From: Allium sativum
Taxonomy: Eukaryota; Streptophyta; Magnoliopsida; Asparagales; Amaryllidaceae
DNA: 64,000 nt
Assembly: GCA_030737875.1 (NCBI GenBank)
Contig: CM060922.1
Location: forward strand, 229,008,335-229,072,334
Reading direction: 5' to 3'
The notes under the pieces were generated by a model that was given only the letters and a program-made list of their open reading frames with translations, searched no databases and was not told the origin of the DNA. Numbering within the stretch: the stretch's first letter is position 1; the number at the start of each line of letters is the position of its first letter. Position numbers and translations under genes: made by a program. Below are positions 1 through 10,599 of this stretch, in pieces.

Positions 1-89
1 TTCGGCCACTTGTAGAATTTATAGGGCGCCTTCGAAAAGGTCTTTGGGTTCGTCATTTACCGAATTTAGAAGATCAGGCTTATGGTCGG

Positions 90-400
90 ATGCCCCTGAA
101 GAGGTCTTTTGAATCCCAGGGTTTGTTGTAATCGGGTCATGTATTAATGGCACTGACGATTGACTGGGTGCCCCTCGGGGAGGTCTTTGGTTCAGAAACC
201 CAGTGTTTATCGCAGCCCGACCATGTATCAATGGCATTGATGATCAACTAGGTGCCCCTCGGGGAGGTATTTGGTTCAGAAACCCAGTGTTTATCGAAGC
301 CCGCCATGTATCAATGGCATTGACGATTAACTAGGTGCCCCTCGGGAGGTCTTAGGTTTAGAGTTGAATTGTTTCACGTGGCAAACGTTAGTCCATTTAT
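90..400 (-). repeat. About 82-bp tandem repeat in the element's 3' region
   Basis: Units begin near 90, 168, 253 and 336, each with a form of TGCCCCTCGGGGAGGT and each ending near an ATCAATGGCATTGA block. The two central units are closest; the outer ones have drifted. Long 3' regions with minisatellites are common in Tat elements. There is no coding signal here. Confidence 0.75.
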
Positions 401-1042
401 CAGTTTTATCACGATTTGTCAGGGCTAGAGTCCTAGACCTGGCAATTAAGAAGGTGCCCCTACGGTGAAACAAATTTGTTTGTAGTCCGATCATTGCATC
501 ATCTGACAGTTCAATTCCTGTTGTCCCTTATTTGCAATGTTGTGCCCTACATCTTAGTATTTGGTGCGAATGATGTTTCGAGCATTGAGCAATGGGCGCT
601 TAAGCTATCCCAATTGGGATGTGCTGTAACGGTCACCGGGCTCTCGGAATTATTAAACATTGAGCATTGAGCATTGAGCATTGAGCATGGTATTTATAAT
701 GCATAATGTTTACAACTTGTAAAATGAAAGAATTATTAAACGAAGTAATGACGAAGATGTATGTTATTCCAGGCTCTCGGAAGCTGGATTCCATTCATCG
801 TTTTCAACTCAAATGTGCCATCTGAGAATTTTTGGCTTATCATATACGGCCCTTCCTAGTTGGGTCCAAATACTCCAGTTCCTATCATGATTCTCTTTAG
901 GGCAAGGTCCCTAACTTGGAAGGTTCTCCGCTTCACTTTAGCATTGAAATGACGAGCTATTCTTCTCTAATGTGCAATGATTCTGAGTTCTGATTCTTTC
1001 TTTTTTTCTTCAAGCAAATCGAGTTCTTCGAGCTGTAACCTC
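401..1042 (-). other. Non-coding 3' region of the Tat element, with a 7-bp minisatellite
   Basis: This lies between the integrase remnant and the tandem repeats. A 7-bp unit (CATTGAG) is repeated about four times at 659-688. Part of 780-1042 may be the eroded integrase C-terminus, but no intact motif is visible. I see no gene. Confidence 0.55.
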
Positions 1043-1750
1043 TCATTCTCTTCTCGGTTGAAGTGGATTCTTCGGCGAGTGGGAAACTTTCAGCTCCATC
1101 GGGATCATAGCCTCGGAACCAAATGTGAGCGAGAATGCGGTATGCTCGGTTGTAGTTTTATGTGTTGTGCGATATGCCCATAGTGCAAGAGTAAGTTCGT
1201 CTACCCAACCACTTTTAGCTTTTTCGAGACGCTTCTTGATGGTTGACTTCAAAATTTTGTTGATTGCTTCGACTTGCCCGTTGGCTTGTGGATGAGCAAC
1301 GGCTGCAAAACTCTTCTTAATCTTGTACTTAGCGCAGAAATCTGGAAATTCGTTGCTTTCAAACTGAGTTCCATTATCGGTGATTATTGTCTGCGGTACC
1401 CCAAACCTGCAGATTATGTTTTTTAGGAAAAAGTTGATCACCTTTTTTGAAGTAATAGCAGCTAGTGTTTCAGCTTCAGCCCATTTAGTGAAATAATCAA
1501 CTACTACTATTGCATACTTCATACTTGATTTTGCTATAGGCAATGCTCCAATCAAATCTATGCCCCAGACGGCAAATGGCCATGGGCTAACCATTTGAGT
1601 CTGTTTTGTGGGAGGTTCTCCTGGTATTTTTGCAAATCTTTGGCATCTATCACACTTCTTAACATAGGTCATTGAATCTAGGTTCACATCGGGCCAGAAG
1701 TAGTCATATCGCAGAATTTTCTTGGCTAGTGTTTGACCGCATGTGTGACC
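1043..1750 (-). pseudogene. Tat integrase, N-terminal zinc finger and catalytic core, broken
   Basis: The main open stretch (1043-1687, 214 aa) has the CxxC half of the HHCC zinc finger (CDRC, about residue 12) and the D,D,E core: WGIDLIG (D about 44), TDNGTQF, and a Glu in GQVEAIN. The HH half of the finger lies upstream at the end of the preceding RNase H frame and is separated by an in-frame TGA at about 1748-1750. The product would have inserted element cDNA into the chromosome. The copy is inactive because the finger is interrupted and the C-terminal domain is eroded. Confidence 0.88.
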
Positions 1751-2512
1751 TCAGTATTCTCCCTCATGTAATTCTTCCAAGATTGCTCTAGACTCCTCTT
1801 TGGTTACACATTGTAGTAGTGGCATATAGAAGCCTCGCCTATATAACCTCCCATCCTGGATAAGATATAATGGAGCTTTGCGCAATACTTTCCTTCGCTT
1901 TTTCGGCTCTTCCAGAAGTGTTTCATTAAGGATATATTCCTTGATTGGGATCATCCAAGATATAGGCTCTTCAACTATCTCCATGATCCAATCGATATCC
2001 ACCTCTTCAATAGTAAGGGTTGAAAGGACTTCGATAGGTATTAGACCTAGCAACTGTGCATCTGAGGAACTGGCATACTTGGCGAGAAAATCTTCCTTTG
2101 AATTTTCTTCCCTGGGAATGTGAGACATAGTGTAGTAGTCAAGGTCGTTGAGAAGTTTCAAGACTTTGGTAAGATAAGTAGGAAGGTTTCCGACTTCAGT
2201 TTTGAATTCTTTGCGGACCTGACACACTACCATCTGAGAGTCACTAAAAATTTGCAAGGTTTTCAGATTCAGCTCTTTTGCTAATTTCAGCCATGTTATT
2301 AATGCTTCATAGTCAGCCTCGTTATTGGTCGATGGGAATTCCAACCTTATGGCGTAGCATAAAAAATGGCCATATGGAGTTTCTAGGACAATTTTGGCCC
2401 CTGAACAGTAGCCATTTATGGATCCATCGATGTATAGCTTCCAACTAGCCACCGCCGCTATTGGTTCCTCTGTTTCCTCTCCCCTATACATGAATTCGGC
2501 GATGAAATCCAC
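1751..2512 (-). pseudogene. Second (archaeal-type) RNase H domain of the Tat element
   Basis: A 253-residue frame contains YIDGS (about residue 28), NNEADYEAL (about 64) and FSDSQMVV (about 89). These are the D, E and D positions of an RNase H fold that keeps its acidic residues. Its place between the classical RNase H and the integrase is the arrangement known for Tat elements. It joins the upstream RNase H frame at base 2512. The tail runs into the start of the integrase zinc finger (ELHEGEY) and then hits a stop. Confidence 0.85.
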
Positions 2513-3111
2513 TAAAGCTTGCCCATTAATAGCTCTTCGAGGATGGTAAGTGATGTCATATTAACTAGCTCTATGTTCCACTTTAATAACCTTCCCGAAG
2601 TTTCTAGGCGAAAGAGAACTTGTCTTAGCGGTTGGTCAGTGAGAACCTTTGTAGGATGGGTTTGGAAATATGGTCTTAGCTTTGTTGAGGAGATAAGCAG
2701 ACAATACACAAACTTTTCTAACTTTCGATAGTTTAGTTCTTTCCCAACGAGCCTTTTACTAATGTAATAAACTGGCCATTGAACCTTGGCATCCTCCCTG
2801 ACAAGCGCAGCGCTTAAGGCATGTGATGAGACAACCAAAAATAGGAACAGCTCCTCTCCATCTTTGGGTTTAGAGAGCATTGGTGGTGACTCCATGTGCT
2901 TAATCAACTCTTCCAAGGCTGTTTGGCATTCAGGAGTCCATTGGAAATCTTTCTTTCCTTTCTTCAAAGCATCGAAGAGCGGAATGCACTGATTCGTTGC
3001 TTTAGAAATAAATCGGTTAAGTGTTTCTACTTTCCCATTTAGGCTTTGAAGCTCTTTCTTTGTTTTTGGAGCACGCATTTCCCGTAAGGCTTTGACTTGA
3101 GAGGGATTCAC
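2512..3111 (-). pseudogene. RT connection and first RNase H domain of the Tat element
   Basis: A 199-residue frame starts with the segment that follows the RT palm (NRFISKATNQCIPLFDALKKG) and runs into an RNase H-like domain with VYYISKRL, the NYRKLEKF block and LTDQPLRQVL. Parts of the acidic active site have changed (VSSHALSAAL where an acidic motif is usual). The frame does not continue directly from the RT frame to its right, which indicates a frame disruption near 3111-3192. Confidence 0.82.
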
Positions 3112-3191
3112 TTCAATGCCCCTTGTGTTGACTATGAACCCGAGAAATTTTCCTGATGAAACTCCAAATGAGTATTTAAGAGGATTTAGCT

Positions 3192-3735
3192 TTATCCCAT
3201 ATTTTTTAGGATATGAAACATCTCAGCAAGATTCTCCAGATGATCATTGGCTTTCATTGATTTTACCAGGATATCATCAACATAGACTTCCATTGTGTTT
3301 TCGATTTGGGATTTGAACATGGAATTCACAAGGCGCTGGTATGTTGCTTCTGCATTTTTTAGTCCGATCGGCATAACTTTATAGCAAGACAAGCCTCTAT
3401 CTGTTATGAAACTTGTATTCTCTTCATCTGGCTTATGCATCATAATATGATTGTACGGAGAGCATGCATCCACAAAGGATAACAATTCGTGCCCCACCGT
3501 CGTATAGACAAGCTGATCAATTCTAGGTAATGGGAAATTGTCTTTGGGACACGCCTTGTTGATGTCTGAATAGTCTATGCACACTCTCCATTTTCCATTG
3601 GACTTTTTAACAAGGACTGGATTGGAAACCCAATCGGGGTATGTAGATTCTCGTATAAAGTTATTTTTGAACAGCCTATCTACTTCTTCTTTTAATGCTA
3701 TAGATCTTTCAAGTCCTTGAATTCATCTTTTTTGT
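3192..3735 (-). pseudogene. Reverse transcriptase of the Tat element
   Basis: The open part (3192-3584) contains CIDYSDINKACPKDNFPLPR, PIGLKNAEATYQRL and the catalytic YVDDILVKS. The conserved start of the domain continues upstream to about 3735 in frames broken by stops. The catalytic Asp pair is intact, but the protein is fragmented. Confidence 0.9.
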
Positions 3736-4091
3736 TTTACGGGAGCTAAACTTGGATTAATATTCAACTTATGCACAATTACATCGGGTGATATTCCGCA
3801 CATATCGGAATGTGTCCAAGCGAAAACATCTAAATTTGCTTTTAAAAACAAGATTAATCCTTTTTGCAACTTTAGGCCTAGCTGAGAACCTATTTTCAAT
3901 ACTCAGTCATGATCTTTGTCATGCACTGGGATAGAGATTGTGGCTTCAGCTGGTGCCGCTATGTTTTCCCCCATATGGTTTTCCTTGGGTCAATTTCCTT
4001 TTGAGCTCTGCTATGCTCTCCAGTGTAAAGGCCCTGCCCTAGTTGCTATAAGGGGAGTTGTGAATATGGAGCGAAGGCTTCACATCCTTCT
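3736..4091 (-). other. Eroded linker between protease and RT of the Tat element
   Basis: This is decayed polyprotein sequence joining protease to reverse transcriptase. Short open stretches exist on both strands, but I see no diagnostic motif and no independent gene. Confidence 0.5.
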
Positions 4092-4611
4092 TCACTTTCC
4101 TCTTCCTAGCTTCAACAAGTTCTGCCGTATAGCATTCCCTCGTTGCCTTTTTGTCACCTTAATTACACCGACTCCGTTTTCGGTAGGGAATTTCATGGTC
4201 AAACACCATGGAGCCATCGCTATTTTAATTGCAGCTAGAGCCGGTCTCCCGAGGAAGGCATTGTAGGCAGAAAGCTCATCGACTATGACAAAATTTTGCT
4301 TCAGGGCAACCTTCTTTTTTTCCTTCTCCGAGTTCGATGAGCAAGATGATGACGCTAATCGGTTGAGTGGGCTGCCCCATGAAACCATGGATTTTGTTTT
4401 GGCAAGCTCTCACATCATCCATAGAGAGATTCATCTTGTTGAACGCATTGATGAAAAGAATATTGACAGATGCCCCACTATCAACCCAGACCCTTCTTAC
4501 TATGGCTGGACCTAGACCGATGGTAACAACCATGGGTTTAACCATCGGAGTTAGCAATCCGTCTGACTCTCTATCCTTGAACACAACATCATCCCATGAA
4601 GTCTTTGACAT
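4092..4611 (-). pseudogene. Aspartic protease of the Tat element, frameshifted
   Basis: The first frame (4276-4611) has the active-site segment VWVDSGASVNILF. The second frame (4092-4388) has the later conserved part, VDELSAYNAFLGRPAL then MKFPTENGVG. The two frames overlap, which shows a single frameshift near 4300-4390 inside one domain. The DSGA active site is preserved although the domain cannot be read through. Confidence 0.82.
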
Positions 4612-5341
4612 TTTGGCAGGAAGAGGCGTTGTTCATGACCATAAGTCCTTCATTAGGAAGGTTCTTCATCCCTTGAGTATACTTCACAATGTTCCCCAGC
4701 TTCGTTCGGCTGGGTGGGGTCCTCCTGAATTTGTGTTGATGATTAGTCTTGGAATAACAGCAATTGGAGCCCTCTCACTTTGTCTAGACTATCCCGCACA
4801 TGTCCCTTATCCTCGAGCGGTTTGAGTATACTGCGGGTTCTTTGTATATTGCTGGATCTGTTTTTCCTTATTCATTTTTCAATCAAATTTTTAATATGCC
4901 TGCACTCGTTCGTAGTGTGGCCCGGTTAGTTGTGAAACCTATAGAATTTGCCTGATTTTATTACAGCATCACTGACCTTTGTTGGCTTAGGTGTTGGATA
5001 CTCCTTAGTATCTTTAGTTGCCAGGAAGATGTTTTCTATGGTGTCGTTTAAAGGAGTCAATTCTGAATTTTTGAAGAAGCGGAATTTCTTGTTGGCTCAA
5101 TTATCTTTTCCGTCATTGCTTCTTTTCTGACCACCAGGATTCTTCTGGCCATCTTCTGCATTGTTACTTTTCTTATTAGGCTATGTACTGGTTTCAGGAA
5201 CATCCATGGCGTAAGCTGGATCTTCATCCACACCTATATATTCCTCAGCTTTGTCGAACAGTTCCTCAAGCGTACTTTGTTTCTTCTTCTGGATCCATCG
5301 TCCAAGCTTGGTCTTTTTGCTCATGGCTCCCTTTAAAGCCA
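4612..5341 (-). pseudogene. C-terminal part of the Tat gag with zinc-knuckle remnant, eroded
   Basis: Minus-strand frames contain lysine-rich, gag-like sequence and a degenerate knuckle near 4900-4960 (FYRFHN..GHTTNECR). Several stops interrupt it. It links the gag core on its right to the protease on its left. Confidence 0.6.
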
Positions 5342-6389
5342 TTAAAGCCAAACGGGCTCATAATTTCCAACCTCGGCTGCAGCAGTGTTGAAGCAAGTGA
5401 GAAAAGTCTTGATGGGCTCTACTGGCCTTTGCTCAAGCTCATTAAACTCCATGACATCCCGTACTTTCGTAGCTTGGAGTTGGAACTTCTCTCTGAATAG
5501 CCTGGCCAAAGTAGCAAAATCATCCACAGACTTCGGTGGTAACTTTGTGAACCAAAGCGAAGCCACCCCTTCGAGGTAAGTTGGAAAGTGCAGACACTTC
5601 AACAAGTCTGCGGCGCGTGCTTCGTCCATATGTTGATTATATTTGAACAAGAACACGTTGGGATCACTAGTCCCATTATAGGCTTGCACCGTCGGAGGTT
5701 TGAACTTGTTTGGGTACAGAGCCATCTTGATCCTCTTCGTGAGTGGGGTTTCAATAGGAGCGAACCCCCAATCCTTCTCATCATCTTGATTTTTCAAGCT
5801 TTTCTCCATGATCTTGCGAACTATTTCCAATATGCACTCCTCTTCGTTGAGCTGGTCTACGGGGCGGACGCCCTCATCCTTGTTGGATGTTTTCCTAAGC
5901 AAACGGTCAGAGTTCAGATTCCAAGGCCATGGGCCTCCCCCTTGGGGAGGAGCCCCTTTAGTGGTTCCAAGCGCTTGTCGAGAGGTTGCTTTATTGGAGT
6001 GGTTGTATGTAAGAGGTTTTTCTTCTTTCCGAGGATCGTTAACCTCTTGGACAAAACTTTCTCGATTTGGACTTAAAGAGGAAGAACCCGCATTTTCTGT
6101 ATGATCGATCTGAGCTAATTTAGCACGAACGACATTCATGGTAACTTTTGTCATAGCGGCTTGCATCGAAAACATAGATTCAAGTTTCTTTAGCATGGCA
6201 TTGTTCGCAATATCCATTTGACTTGTTAAACCCGGAACAACTTCATCCAACTCTCTTCTCGTTACAGCAGCTCCAGCCTTAGAAGTTTCACCGACTTCGA
6301 ATTAGTTGGTGAGAGGAGTAGTTTCGTTGTTAACGGCGTTTCGATCTCTTGGCAGTTTTACTAGCAGTCTTCTTCGATGGTTTGCCCAT
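5342..6389 (-). pseudogene. Gag of the Tat element
   Basis: The 302-residue frame at 5342-6250 has the plant retrotransposon gag signature: KPPTVQAYNGTSDPNVFL, a CLHFPTYLEG block, and ASLWFTKLPPKSVDDFATL followed by FREKF. This domain assembles the particle. A Lys-rich start (MGKPSKKTASK) lies further upstream at about 6389, separated from the main frame by stops near 6300-6340. That suggests the original start was there and that the leader has broken. Confidence 0.85.
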
Positions 6390-6539
6390 GATTTTCGGAG
6401 AAGGACTTGAATTTGGAAGAAAATTCGTCGATTAGCTTAGATTGTAGTCTTTTAGGATCTATGGTAGAGGTAGGCTTAGAACTTCAATGCAAGGCCTTCA
6501 ACCTTGTGAAAGAATGTGAGAGAAGAAAGTGCGAATGTA

Positions 6540-6557
6540 GCCCCACGTTGGGCGCCA
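6540..6557 (-). other. Primer binding site of the Tat element
   Basis: On the minus strand the sequence TGGCGCCCAACGTGGGGC begins two bases after the LTR end. TGGCGCC-type sites are usual in Tat elements. I cannot assign the primer tRNA with confidence. The site fixes the LTR boundary and the orientation. Confidence 0.8.
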
Positions 6558-6559
6558 AA

Positions 6560-7581
6560 TGTTGAAACCTAAATTGGATCTCAACACCAAAGGTACAAAA
6601 ATTGTTACTTCACCAATATGGTACGGGATTAAAAGGAGCCACAATCATAAACGCAAGTAAAAATACAATAATTTTTATAGTGGTTCGATCTTAGAAAAGA
6701 TCTACATCCACTTTGAGAGAAACTTTCATTATCACATGCAAATTTACAAGATTTGAATACTCTCTCATTACATAAATCTTCATCCTCACACACTCTTCTC
6801 TTGATTTAATTCAAAGATCCAAAAGAAGTAGAGAAATCCTCCAAGTAAAGCAATTTGAGAAGTGGATTTGTGATTCGTCAAACCCTTGAGTGGATTCCCA
6901 TGATTTGATGATAGATTCAATGTTTGATCTTCGATTGAGATGGATTAGAGGTGTTAGAAACACTTGAAATGGTTGGAGAATTCGTTGGGCAGCCCTTTGG
7001 GGTCATAAAATTCCATCCCCATTAATGTGGGGTTCGTCCTCTATTTATCAGTGTGAGGAATGGCTAAAATATAGCCTTCAAATTTTGGGTCGACCTATAA
7101 GGTATTTACAAAAATGCCACTGCTAGTTCTCGCCAACTGTTGCCTGCTAGTTGCCAGCTTTCAAGAACCTAATCAACCCAAATTGAACCGACGGATCACA
7201 TTGAACCGACCGACCCACATTTTACTTACCTGGATGATAGGCTACCTCCTTTTGGAACTGACCGACTCAAACACGTTGGGATCTGACCGACTCGCTCCCT
7301 CGTAAACAGGATCGACCCGGTGCTCTGAGTATAGACTGGCCCGCTGTGTGATGGAATAGACCGACCCGCTCCGGGTTTAGGACGACCAGTTGTGGATGGA
7401 ATAGACTGACCCGCTTCGGGTTTAGGTCGACCCGATGTGTGATGGAATAGACCGAACCATCTGGCATGAATTGGACCGACCCATTTGTTATGAACTGGAC
7501 CGACCCATTTGTTATGAACTGGACCGACCCATCTTTCACCTATTTGATCCATCTGTGTATATGTGATTTTGGGGAATAACA
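6560..7581 (-). repeat. 5' LTR of the Tat element
   Basis: It is bounded by TGTTGAAACC at the left and GGGAATAACA at the right, which form inverted TGTT/AACA termini. The left end is two bases from the primer binding site, and the right end abuts unrelated sequence of the EMC4 pseudogene flank. Length is about 1,022 bp. The partner LTR is outside the window. The right third is rich in GACCGACCC repeats. Confidence 0.75.
7472..7536 (-). repeat. 24-bp tandem repeat inside the Tat LTR
   Basis: Two exact 24-bp units (TGGACCGACCCATTTGTTATGAAC) at 7472-7495 and 7496-7519 are followed by a partial third. Looser GACCGACCC copies extend left to about 7310. Reading frames through it (WVGPVHNK repeats) are a by-product of the repeat. 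Confidence 0.8.
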
Positions 7582-7735
7582 AACACTGAAAACAGAGAGC
7601 ATATATAACATTGCTTAATGCATTTCACAAATCCCTTAGCTCATTGATTTTACTGTTGTTGGTCCCAGACCAATGCAATCCATTCAAAATCAAGCAAGCT
7701 TTGTACTACCAGTAGTTATTCAAATAACTATTCCA
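7582..7735 (-). other. 3' flank of the EMC4 pseudogene
   Basis: Unique AT-rich sequence between the pseudogene stop and the Tat insertion point. It may be the 3' untranslated region of the captured copy. I see no poly(A) tract before it is cut by the LTR at 7581. Confidence 0.5.
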
Positions 7736-8233
7736 CTAGCAAACTCCACTTCCCGTGCAAGAGGGCAGCGATGATGCCCACTCTGACGCATGAGTTGAAA
7801 GAAGACCTAATGTGTTGAACTTCCACAAACCCATGCATAGCCCAGCAACAATGAGGGAAATGAAGACCGGTTTAGGTAATAGAGTGTCTATTTTTGAATC
7901 TTTGTTTGGTTCAAAAACTTTTTGAACGTTTTGAAGAGCACAAATCGGCTGCCAAAGAGTTGAAAATGCAATAAACCCCATTATCCACATCATAAACCCA
8001 ATCTTTATTAAATTTTTAAATGGTTCTTGAGCCACTTCTCATGCTTTCTATGATTTCCATGCAATCACAGCATCCTTTTTCTGCCGGCTAGCACTCACAT
8101 CATCAAGAGCTTGCACATATCGATTGAAGCCGAGAGGATCGGGAATGCCCGATGACGAGGAAGAAGAAGATGACGTAGAGCTATCGGAGAAGTCAACAGC
8201 CCATATTCGAGCCAATCCTTTCCCTTTCTCCAT
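7736..8233 (-). pseudogene. EMC4: EMC4 (ER membrane protein complex subunit 4) pseudogene
   Basis: The N-terminus reads MEKGKGLARIWAVDFSDS, then IPDPLGFNRYVQ and SRQKKDAVIAWKS. After two in-frame stops (TAG near 8045, TGA near 8039) the same frame continues with EVAQEPFKNLIKIGFMMW, STLWQPICALQ, VFEPNKDSK and WKFNTLGLLSTHASEW. These match the conserved parts of plant EMC4, an ER membrane insertase subunit with transmembrane helices. About 8-10 residues of the first hydrophobic helix are deleted, and the C-terminal tail is frameshifted. No intron interrupts the visible coding sequence. A possible intron acceptor (TTGTAG) lies just upstream of the leader. Confidence 0.88.
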
Positions 8234-8434
8234 TTCTTCTTGACGTTCTCATCTTCTTTACATACGCTTTGCTCCTACAATTCAAAACCCACATTAAACA
8301 AAATAACATGCAGAAAAAAGATAGAAGTTAAACCTGTCCAAGGTTGCATACTGCAGACTAAACTATAGAAAATATACACATATCATGAATTATGATTGGT
8401 ACTGTTTATTCATATGGCCGTGTTACGAGAGTAC
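8234..8434 (-). other. Leader of the EMC4 copy and junction to the riboflavin-kinase fragment
   Basis: On the minus strand, a possible acceptor at about 8275 precedes a short leader ending at the EMC4 start codon. Further upstream, an intron-like donor (GACAG|GTTTAAC) sits near 8335. The segment joins two captured gene pieces. I see no additional coding motif. Confidence 0.4.
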
Positions 8435-8480
8435 CTCTTTGGACAGCTTTCGTGTATATCCAACAAGAAACATTTGCAAT
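8435..8480 (-). pseudogene. FHY: Possible last exon piece of the riboflavin-kinase fragment
   Basis: The minus strand reads FLVGYTRKLSKE followed by a donor-like GTACTC at 8434. This resembles the conserved LIVGYIR stretch near the end of the riboflavin kinase domain. It would continue the exon series at 35874-36386, from which it is separated by the 27-kb insertion at 8555-35798. The match is short, so it is tentative. Confidence 0.4.
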
Positions 8481-8549
8481 TCTTTTTAGGACTTGAAATT
8501 ACTAATTTTGCCAAACAGACGTGCATGCTGCAATAAGATACTCATTAGG

Positions 8550-8554
8550 CATAC
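8550..8554. other. Left target-site duplication (CATAC) of the 27-kb chromovirus
   Basis: CATAC directly precedes the TGTGAC end of the left LTR. The same five bases follow the right LTR at 35799-35803. A perfect 5-bp pair is the expected footprint of Ty3/gypsy insertion. Confidence 0.92.
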
Positions 8555-8764
8555 TGTGACGATCAGAAAATCCGAGGGGCGGTATTAAGGATACTCATTG
8601 GAATATAACACATCAATCATCATAGCAGAGTACAGATAATAGCAAAAACAATAAATAGAATAATTCACATGAATATGACAGCGGAATCACAACATGTAAC
8701 AACATCAGAATAGCACAGCGTAGGATATAACTTAGTAAATAAAAGGGAAGTGATCAGTCATCAT

Positions 8765-8889
8765 CGCCAGAGGCGGAATACATACATGCAGTGAGACATA
8801 ATAAGGGTATCAGTCTACATCGCCGAAGGCGGTACATATACATACAATAAGAAGTACTGAAAGTAAAGCAGTCTGCATCGCCAGTGGCG
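8765..8889 (-). repeat. Three CGCC-NNN-GGCG mini-hairpins at 56-58 bp spacing
   Basis: CGCC-AGA-GGCG at 8765, CGCC-GAA-GGCG at 8821 and CGCC-AGT-GGCG at 8879 share the stem but differ in all three loops. Each is preceded by a CAT. The right LTR copy repeats the arrangement near 19300-19425. The related LTRs at 49645 and 58155 lack it. Confidence 0.6.
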
Positions 8890-9244
8890 GAATCATAATA
8901 TAAGTACAATAATGGCGGAAAATGTCAAAGTCGTCTCTGTGAAGTCAGCCTCGCCATGAGCCAAAATGCACTCTATGCAACAGTGCAGAGCCAAAAACAA
9001 CCTGTCACCTGTGTACTAGGCTGCCCGTGTGAAAATAAGGGCACCCACGTTTGCAAAGTGAAACAAACAACGAGTCAGTCATGGGGATTGGTATGAGGAA
9101 TCTATTTAACAGTTAAACAACAGTAATAAGCAAATCATAGGACCACGCCACTTTCGCGGAACGGGTTTACTCCAGTGATTGCTAGTGCATTTTAAAACAA
9201 AGTAAATTCTTTTAAAACAACGCAATGTTTTTAAAAAGAATGAA

Positions 9245-9316
9245 GCCATTATAAGACTCAGGTCCCATCACACAATGCAACGCAAGCCGGAGGATAGAGT
9301 TTTACCTTATAATGGC
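9245..9316 (-). other. Long-loop hairpin in the LTR (11-bp stem, 50-nt loop)
   Basis: GCCATTATAAG at 9245-9255 pairs perfectly with CTTATAATGGC at 9306-9316. The loop (ACTCAGGTCCCATCACACAA...) is among the best-conserved stretches in all four related LTRs of the window (also 19782-19853, 49654-49724, 58711-58782). In the last two copies both arms have changed together (GCTATTATAAG with CTTATAATAGC). The function is unknown; an RNA role in the element's transcript is possible. Confidence 0.6.
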
Positions 9317-9968
9317 CAAATATGCTTGATACGTATAAAGCAAAATCAATTGATATTATTACTAGTGCATATATGTTTCAAAAGCGAATAACATCATAAA
9401 TATCAATCATAGGCGGCATAGCTACCATCTACTATGTCGCCATACTAGTTCTACAATCGAGTCCGTTATTTCGTATTTGAAATTGGATTTCCGTCATGAG
9501 TCGAGGCAAGGGGCAAGCTCCTCTCCGCTTCGAGACACTCTAGCGAATGCCTCAGGACTACACACTCTGGGTAACCCTGGATCCTCCAAGGCCGGTCCTC
9601 TCTTACGTTTGAGGATTAATTATTCCTGAACACATGTTTCCCGGTCCTTACAGACCTATAATCGAGGCGCCTCGCATTCCAACAACCACATAGGTGAAAA
9701 ATAGATATAAATGTCAGGGCTGGTAAGTCACTGACACCACCATTGCTAGAAAGAAACGTCATGCTCTCCTTGGGTCCTTATCCCGTTTTTGACTCATACC
9801 GAGGCGTGAGGCTCGCGAATCCACGCTATACACAAAGCCAGGCCACGTAGACCGTGCTTTGATCATCATCCACAAGACTTTGCTTTGCAACAGAAGCCTT
9901 GATCACAGCATCTTAGCATGCCACATAGGCAATCCACTCCATACGATTGATTTCTATCGATATATAAC

Positions 9969-9991
9969 CTCTGAGCTCGTACGTCTCAGAG
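9969..9991 (-). other. Short hairpin in the LTR (7-bp stem)
   Basis: CTCTGAG and CTCAGAG flank a 9-nt loop (CTCGTACGT). Copies lie at 20506-20528, 50400-50422 and 60117-60139. In the last copy the arms are CTCTAAG and CTTAGAG, so pairing is kept by two matched changes. Confidence 0.6.
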
Positions 9992-10599
9992 AAGGGCGTT
10001 AAGCAAAAGAATAAATTCTCCGCCGCCAAACAGAGATCAATCAGTATAGAACAAAATCCAATGTCAGACACACAGTCCATTTACAAGTCCGTTCTGGGTC
10101 TGAACGAAACCGGAGGCGTCAAATTCCTCGTATATCCGTCCAATCAACACATACGTTTAGACGGCTACTACTTCCGTCCCTTTCCGGTAGCTACTCCGGT
10201 CAGGAACCTCAGCAGCGCCCATCCAACCGATACGAAGATCGTCGGTCTTGAATCGTCTTTGCATTATCCAATTCGAATCGCTCGATAAATTATTTGAAAT
10301 GAGGGTTAGCTCGGCCTTTTCAAATAATTCACGTAATTAGAATTTAAATCGATTCTTTTCACGGTTATATTATTCGACATCCATCTTTCAGTTCTTTAGT
10401 GTTATTTTCGTGTCAAGCACATACAACCATCAAATAGCAAACAATTAAAGCCCAATTGGTCTATTTGCAATCTATATTGCTTATAATATTTTATAACGAT
10501 TTTTCGCCATTTTTATTTATTTAAAAATGGCCATATTTAATTAAACGACGTTTCAGGTCGTGCCGTGGCACTGGTGCTGTTTTTCCCCTAATTTGTTTT

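Larger units (their letters stand above)
1..7581 (-). mobile_element. Tat-lineage Ty3/gypsy retrotransposon, degenerate, runs off the left edge
   Basis: Read on the minus strand, the order is 5' LTR, primer binding site, gag, protease, reverse transcriptase, RNase H, a second RNase H, integrase, then a repeat-rich 3' region. Two RNase H domains in tandem, the second of the archaeal type (aRNH), are a known hallmark of the Tat group (Ogre/Retand relatives). Every domain is broken by stops or frame changes, so the copy cannot make its proteins. The 3' LTR lies left of base 1, so the second target-site copy cannot be checked. The right flank after base 7581 begins AACAC. The element sits in the 3' flank of the EMC4 pseudogene. 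Confidence 0.9.

Noticed and set aside
7226..7582. Minus-strand frame with WVGPVHNK repeats as a protein gene
   Set aside because: It is the read-through of 24-bp repeats in the Tat LTR.
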